Source of the DNA: Candidatus Micrarchaeota archaeon RBG_16_49_10
GTDB lineage: Archaea; Aenigmatarchaeota; Aenigmatarchaeia; CG10238-14
Reading direction: 5' to 3'
NCBI GenBank assembly: GCA_001784635.1
Contig: MFRS01000015.1
Coordinates: 22,581 to 37,319 of the forward strand
DNA: 14,739 bases
Shown in pieces: positions 11,825-14,739 of this stretch (positions within the stretch are counted from its first letter, which is position 1; each line of letters opens with the position of its first letter). Made by a program: the position numbers and the translations under genes. Under the pieces are notes generated by a model that searched no databases, was not told the origin of the DNA, and saw only the letters and a list, made by a program, of their open reading frames with translations.

Positions 11825-12475
11825 TTACTCCTCTATGCTTCTCTCTCCCCAAATCTCCTGCAGTTGAAACTTCACTCCAGAATCTTTGAGGAAATCTAGG
11901 ACTTCGCTAGTCTTCTGGGTTGGAACTATGAACATACCCTTCCGAAGTTTTTTGCCTCCCATCTGCTTCAGGAGGCCCTCCTTTCTGTAAACCTTGCCGC
12001 CTGCAGCCTTGCTGTAGCCAAACAGCTTCCTTATAATTACCATCTTTTTCTTTGGTTTAAGCTTACCGAACTCGTACCTGACCATAGTGTAATGGATAGC
12101 CTCCTCCGGCCTGTAGTCGAACTTGCCGTAAAGCACAATGCCGGCACTTGTGATGCTCCTCCGCAGGGGCTTCCACTCGTCCGACTCGAGGTCGCCAATG
12201 GCGTAGGCTATGTCGAAATCCACCCCTCTGGCCTTCCATTTGCTCTTTTTCAGGCCTTCGAAATCGAACTTCAGCCTCTCGATCTTCTCCCTAATCGCAT
12301 CCGTGCCTCTCCCATCGAAGAGGTCTATGAAAAGGTCTATGTCGCTGTGCTCGTCGAAGTCCCCCCTCGCGACCGACCCGAACAGAATGATCCTCCTTAT
12401 CGGCCTGCTGTCAATCCTCTGGAAAAGCATCGACATGAAGTCCTCTATGTAAGATATCGCATCCTCCTTCTTCAT
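11825..12475 (-). CDS. MNT-domain nucleotidyltransferase with extra C-terminal domain
   Basis: A 216-residue protein. The N-terminal half is a minimal nucleotidyltransferase: IILFGSVARGDFDEHSDIDLFID with G33-S34 and D45-x-D47 (the GS-x10-DxD motif) and the third acidic strand GVDFDIAYA (Asp88). In the MntA/HepT type of toxin-antitoxin system such an enzyme adds AMP to a Tyr of its HEPN partner and so silences it. It follows the HEPN gene by one base (TGA then A then ATG), so the two are co-translated. The C-terminal half (about 105-216, from GIVLYGKFDYRPEE to the end) is extra compared with minimal MNT proteins of about 100-140 residues; its basic patch GYSKAAGGKVYRKEG suggests nucleic-acid binding. 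Confidence 0.88.
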   Translation of the reverse strand: MKKEDAISYIEDFMSMLFQRIDSRPIRRIILFGSVARGDFDEHSDIDLFIDLFDGRGTDAIREKIERLKFDFEGLKKSKWKARGVDFDIAYAIGDLESDEWKPLRRSITSAGIVLYGKFDYRPEEAIHYTMVRYEFGKLKPKKKMVIIRKLFGYSKAAGGKVYRKEGLLKQMGGKKLRKGMFIVPTQKTSEVLDFLKDSGVKFQLQEIWGERSIEE

Positions 12476-12476
12476 T

Positions 12477-12875
12477 TCACTCCCCTATCTCCTTTTTGAT
12501 TATCTTCTTGATCTCAGAGAAGAGCTTCAAGGCATCCTCAATCTCCCTCTTTGGCTTCGCCTTGCCGTAGCAAAGCAGGTTCCTCTTGTTCTCCAGCAGA
12601 ACCATCCTTTTGAGTATCTCCCTCTTGTGCGGGAAGTCGAAGGGAAATTTATCCATCGCCATCCTCTCCGAGGAGAACCACCTATGGTTGATGTTCATAC
12701 CCTCGTTGACCAGCTTCATCTTGTGGAGGTAGAGCTCGAAGTAGTTCTTGGCGCACTCCGTCAGGGAGAAGCCTATTATCCTCTGCCTCTCCGCGATGAC
12801 GCCTTTCTTGATTTTCTCCTCAATGTCCTGCTCAAATTCCCTTATGGCCCTAAGGTGCTCTTCCCTGCTGACCAT
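12477..12875 (-). CDS. HEPN-domain protein, partner of the MNT protein
   Basis: A 132-residue all-helical protein: helix about 4-45, helix about 45-60, a loop with NHRWF, then KREILKRMVLLENKRNLLCYGK and a last helix 108-130. Gene order and size (HEPN first, MNT next) fit the HEPN-MNT toxin-antitoxin type. HEPN RNases carry R-x4-6-H, in these pairs usually RNxLxHxY. The matching segment here is R98-N-L-L-C-Y103-G-K: Arg and Asn are kept but the His position is Tyr and the Tyr position is Lys. So it may lack the standard RNase site, or use the Tyr, or be a non-RNase regulatory partner. The ATG at 12875 is about 27 bases from the TATA-like AATATTAAT. A pair of palindromes sits directly upstream. 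Confidence 0.75.
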   Translation of the reverse strand: MVSREEHLRAIREFEQDIEEKIKKGVIAERQRIIGFSLTECAKNYFELYLHKMKLVNEGMNINHRWFSSERMAMDKFPFDFPHKREILKRMVLLENKRNLLCYGKAKPKREIEDALKLFSEIKKIIKKEIGE

Positions 12876-12897
12876 GATATATATTTGATGGTCAAGT

Positions 12898-12945
12898 ATT
12901 AATATTTTTCGTTACATGTAACGAAATTTTACGTTATCTGTAACG
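12898..12945 (-). promoter_or_regulatory. HEPN-MNT promoter with two tandem CGTTA-N4-TAACG operators
   Basis: AATATTAAT on the minus strand (12898-12906) is the TATA-like element for the ATG at 12875. Immediately upstream, 12907-12926 is a perfect 20-bp palindrome (TTTCGTTACATGTAACGAAA). A second site, CGTTATCTGTAACG (12932-12945), shares the same arms. The centres are 22 bp apart, about two helical turns, so two dimers could bind on the same face next to the BRE/TATA. Confidence 0.65.
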
Positions 12946-12995
12946 AAACTTGGAGTGTTTGTGAATAATCAAGGGGAGACCATGACAATTGAGGG

Positions 12996-13004
12996 TTAAA
13001 TAAT
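12996..13004 (+). promoter_or_regulatory. TATA box of the small zinc-protein gene
   Basis: TTAAATAAT is centred about 27 bases before the ATG at 13027, the leaderless spacing. Confidence 0.55.
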
Positions 13005-13026
13005 AGGAAGATGCATTATTCAATTG

Positions 13027-13200
13027 ATGCGAATAGCAAAGAAATGTGCCATATGCGGCAAAGCAATCGAAAGCAGGAAGTTCAATCCCAGCTCTTATGC
13101 CCAGCCTATAGGGCCGATTAATGAGGGGCTGCTGAAAAGGTATGGCGTGGAGAGTGTCTGCGGGGACTGCTTGAAGAGGATGGCAAATAAAGGGGCGTGA
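13027..13200 (+). CDS. Small zinc-binding protein (two CxxC)
   Basis: A 57-residue protein with C7-A-I-C10 and C45-G-D-C48, the four ligands of a treble-clef or zinc-ribbon-like site, separated by a 34-residue insert (NPSSYAQPIGPINEGLLKRYG) that contains one likely helix. The N-terminus MRIAKKCAICGKAIESRKF is basic, suggesting nucleic-acid or ribosome contact. A strong TATA box upstream and GC-rich third codon positions support it as a real gene. It is divergent from the HEPN-MNT operon and convergent with the coiled-coil membrane gene. No family name is offered. Confidence 0.75.
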   Translation: MRIAKKCAICGKAIESRKFNPSSYAQPIGPINEGLLKRYGVESVCGDCLKRMANKGA

Positions 13201-13217
13201 GTACCAACAATCGATGA

Positions 13218-13250
13218 AGGTATCAGTATACCTAACGTTTTCCTTTTTTC
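13218..13250 (+). terminator. Hairpin plus T-rich tract between convergent genes
   Basis: AGGTAT (13218-13223), loop CAGT, ATACCT (13228-13233), then CGTTTTCCTTTTTTC. It would terminate the plus-strand zinc-protein transcript and overlaps the stop codon of the convergent minus-strand gene. Confidence 0.5.
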
Positions 13251-13546
13251 GAGGAATTTAATAGGCGGTTCACCTTCTCCTCAATTGAGTTTAGCCTTAA
13301 ATTGAAATTCTCCTCGATCGAATTCAGTCTCAAATTGAAATTCTCCTCGATCGAGTCCAGCCTCAAGTTGAAATGGCCCTTCAAATCCCTCTTAGCCTCG
13401 GACAGCTGCCACGTGAAAATGAGCAGGCTTCCTCCCCATACTGCAATGAGGTCTGACGTCGTGGCGGGGCTGGAATGGGTTACTATGAACCATACGATGT
13501 ACAGGGTTAGCAGGATTATTATGATGTAGCCGACCAGATTTTTCAC
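13232..13546 (-). CDS. Membrane protein with two helices and an 11-residue repeat coiled coil
   Basis: 104 residues. Two membrane helices (about 4-22 and 32-47) joined by a short loop, then a cytoplasmic tail. The tail contains three tandem 11-residue repeats, HFNLRLDSIEE / NFNLRLNSIEE / NFNLRLNSIEE (58-90), then KVNRLLNSSKKGKR. Period 11 fits a hendecad coiled coil, so the protein probably oligomerises or holds a partner at the membrane. I chose the GTG at 13546: GGGGTGA lies just before it and the upstream small gene ends four bases earlier, so translation is coupled. A start at 13597 would add a Cys-rich stretch that is really the end of the upstream gene in another frame. Function unknown. 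Confidence 0.7.
   Translation of the reverse strand: MKNLVGYIIIILLTLYIVWFIVTHSSPATTSDLIAVWGGSLLIFTWQLSEAKRDLKGHFNLRLDSIEENFNLRLNSIEENFNLRLNSIEEKVNRLLNSSKKGKR
13277..13375 (-). repeat. Three tandem 33-bp repeats within the coiled-coil gene
   Basis: Units 13277-13309, 13310-13342 and 13343-13375 are in frame, each encoding 11 residues. Most differences are synonymous (for example GATCGA versus AATTGA in the Ile-Glu codons), so selection keeps the protein repeat. The number of units may vary between strains. Confidence 0.85.
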
Positions 13547-13550
13547 CGAA

Positions 13551-13700
13551 TCACCCCAACAGGCCAAGGAAGGCGGCAAGCATAAGCAGAGCGCCAATGG
13601 TCATAAGGATATAATAGAAGACCGTTGACGGATCCATGCTTTTCTTTCCTTTGGACATGCTATATCTTTCTCTTCCTTCCTTAAATTTCTTAGGTTCCAT
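13551..13700 (-). CDS. Small single-helix membrane protein, 49 residues
   Basis: A basic N-terminus (MEPKKFKEGRERYSMSKGKK) followed by one membrane helix (about 27-48, STVFYYILMTIGALLMLAAF). I chose the ATG at 13700 because GGAGAC (13706-13711) lies 5-6 bases upstream; later ATGs (MSKGKK, MDPST) are possible. It ends four bases before the GTG of the coiled-coil membrane gene, so the two are translationally coupled and may form a small membrane complex. The 47-base gap to the upstream DUF4143 ATPase gene in the same direction allows co-transcription. Family not recognised. Confidence 0.6.
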   Translation of the reverse strand: MEPKKFKEGRERYSMSKGKKSMDPSTVFYYILMTIGALLMLAAFLGLLG

Positions 13701-13747
13701 TTTTAGTCTCCTTTTGGCTCCCAGAGGCCGAATAATACGTATAGAAA

Positions 13748-14739
13748 TCATTGTTGTAGTAGCCATTTCCAAACAGGCAACACGGCTATTTTCATATTCC
13801 CAACCGTAATCTCATCCTCCTGGCTGTAAGTAAGTATGAAACCTTCCTCCAAGTCAAAAGACTTCAAGGCTTCAGTCAAGCCGTTGACCTCCCTGCTTTT
13901 GTTGTCGTCCCGCAGCTCATAGCAAACCTGATAGCAGCCAACTATCTTCCCCTTCTCTTTAACAAGGAAATCGCACTCGTTCTTGTTCTTGAAATAGAAT
14001 ATCTCCCTGTACTTCCTCCTTAGATGCAAAAATACTGCATTCTCGAGCATCACCCTCCTGTCCTCGGAGAATGAAAGGGAGTTCGTTGCAGAGAGGCCGT
14101 TGTCTATCGAATAGACTTTTTTCTGGCTCACAAGTTGCTTTTTCGGCGAGAAGTCGAATCTGGGAATGGTGAAGATCAGGTAGCTGTCCTCCAGGTACGA
14201 GACGAAGGCTATTGCACTGTTTGTGGACCCCAGCTCGAAAACCCTTTTCAACGCGTTATAAGAGAACTCCTTGCCAAGGTTCGTCAGGAGATAGAGGGCC
14301 ATGTCTTTTATCGTCTTGGGGTTTCTGATACCGTGCCTGACCACAATGTCCCTTGAAACTATGTCGTTCAACAACTCCTGAGGTATTTGCATCCTCCCCT
14401 CCCTCAGGTACTCTGGAAACCCACCCTTCAGAAGGTACTTTTCGAACGACCCCAAGTCGGGCTTCTCCCCCGTGAAAGCCGTGAATTCCTCGAAGGAGAA
14501 TGGAAAAAGCTCGTGATTGAGGTGCCTGCCCGTGAGCCTAGTGCCCAATTCCCTGCTGAGCAACGAGGCGTTTGAGCCTGTGATTATGACATGCCTTTTC
14601 CTGTCCAGAATACCCCTCACGAACAGCTCCCAATCCTTTACGCTCTGGATTTCGTCGAAGAAATAGCGGTCGCCCTCGCCGTATTTCTCCCTGAAAACCT
14701 CGTCCAGCTTCTGGAAGTCGCTCGCCTCGAAGCCGGCGG
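13748..14739 (-). CDS. AAA ATPase with DUF4143 C-terminal domain (5' end outside window)
   Basis: 330 residues are visible, and the N-terminus with Walker A lies beyond the right edge. The frame is open through the edge, so a GTG at 14620 is internal. Walker B is RYFFDEIQSV (about 14642-14670), followed by VIITGSNASLLSRELGTRLTGR (the sensor-like TGSN...L.GR typical of the AAA_14 group), the linker FPFSFEEF and GGFPEYL. The C-terminal DUF4143 region includes YSIDNGL and NECDFLVKEKGKIVGCYQVCYEL (13914-13984), the E-x-D ... Q pattern of a PD-(D/E)XK-like fold. This family is very common in archaea; proposed roles are in DNA processing or defence, with no proven general function. Confidence 0.92.
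   Translation of the reverse strand, partial: AGFEASDFQKLDEVFREKYGEGDRYFFDEIQSVKDWELFVRGILDRKRHVIITGSNASLLSRELGTRLTGRHLNHELFPFSFEEFTAFTGEKPDLGSFEKYLLKGGFPEYLREGRMQIPQELLNDIVSRDIVVRHGIRNPKTIKDMALYLLTNLGKEFSYNALKRVFELGSTNSAIAFVSYLEDSYLIFTIPRFDFSPKKQLVSQKKVYSIDNGLSATNSLSFSEDRRVMLENAVFLHLRRKYREIFYFKNKNECDFLVKEKGKIVGCYQVCYELRDDNKSREVNGLTEALKSFDLEEGFILTYSQEDEITVGNMKIAVLPVWKWLLQQ

Noticed and set aside
13277..13375. CRISPR array
   Set aside because: The three 33-bp units are contiguous with no spacers, are in frame, and encode an 11-residue coiled-coil repeat.

Overview
The window is archaeal. Many genes have a TATA-like box about 24-29 bases upstream of the ATG and look leaderless, while genes inside operons have GGAGG or GGTG Shine-Dalgarno sites. 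The protein content agrees: an SSB like that of Sulfolobus, a CxxC-x17-CxxC zinc protein, a MNT/HEPN pair, a LAGLIDADG endonuclease and an archaeal-type DUF4143 ATPase. Most genes use many AGG and ATA codons in GC-rich frames, separated by short AT-rich gaps. I cannot place it to phylum; an uncultivated DPANN-like or euryarchaeal lineage would fit. No gap without a gene exceeds 300 bases.

Layout. Positions 1-1736 (minus strand) hold the start of an ABC transporter ATPase, a small hypothetical gene, a low-molecular-weight phosphatase/arsenate reductase-like gene and an RPA/SSB-like OB-fold gene. Across a divergent promoter, 1793-3179 (plus) encodes a secreted Cys- and Asp-rich protein and a small winged-helix protein. 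A PEBP-family lipoprotein follows on the minus strand (3196-3708).

Positions 3949-6986 (plus) form a cell-surface cluster. It contains a membrane-anchored beta-sandwich protein, two tandem paralogous small secreted proteins with one conserved Cys pair, a 316-residue secreted protein with an Asp-rich domain, and, under its own promoter, a membrane-anchored CxxC protein. This cluster is the best candidate for an undescribed system. Its layout loosely recalls the bacterial WxL/DUF916 surface loci, but that is only an analogy.

Positions 7051-9041 (minus) hold a 33-residue basic protein, a RelE-type toxin-antitoxin pair with a palindromic operator, a CxxC-x17-CxxC protein and an alpha/beta hydrolase. 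Positions 9138-10677 are AT-rich: a nucleotidyltransferase-fold gene overlapping a 53-residue ORF, tRNA-Thr(GGT), and a LAGLIDADG endonuclease whose stop codon lies inside the tRNA gene. Positions 10751-12945 hold a stand-alone Cas4/RecB-like nuclease with an Fe-S cysteine set, then a HEPN-MNT pair preceded by two CGTTA-N4-TAACG palindromes 22 bp apart. The end carries a tiny zinc protein (plus strand), then on the minus strand a DUF4143 ATPase cut by the window edge and two small membrane proteins, one with an 11-residue tandem repeat.
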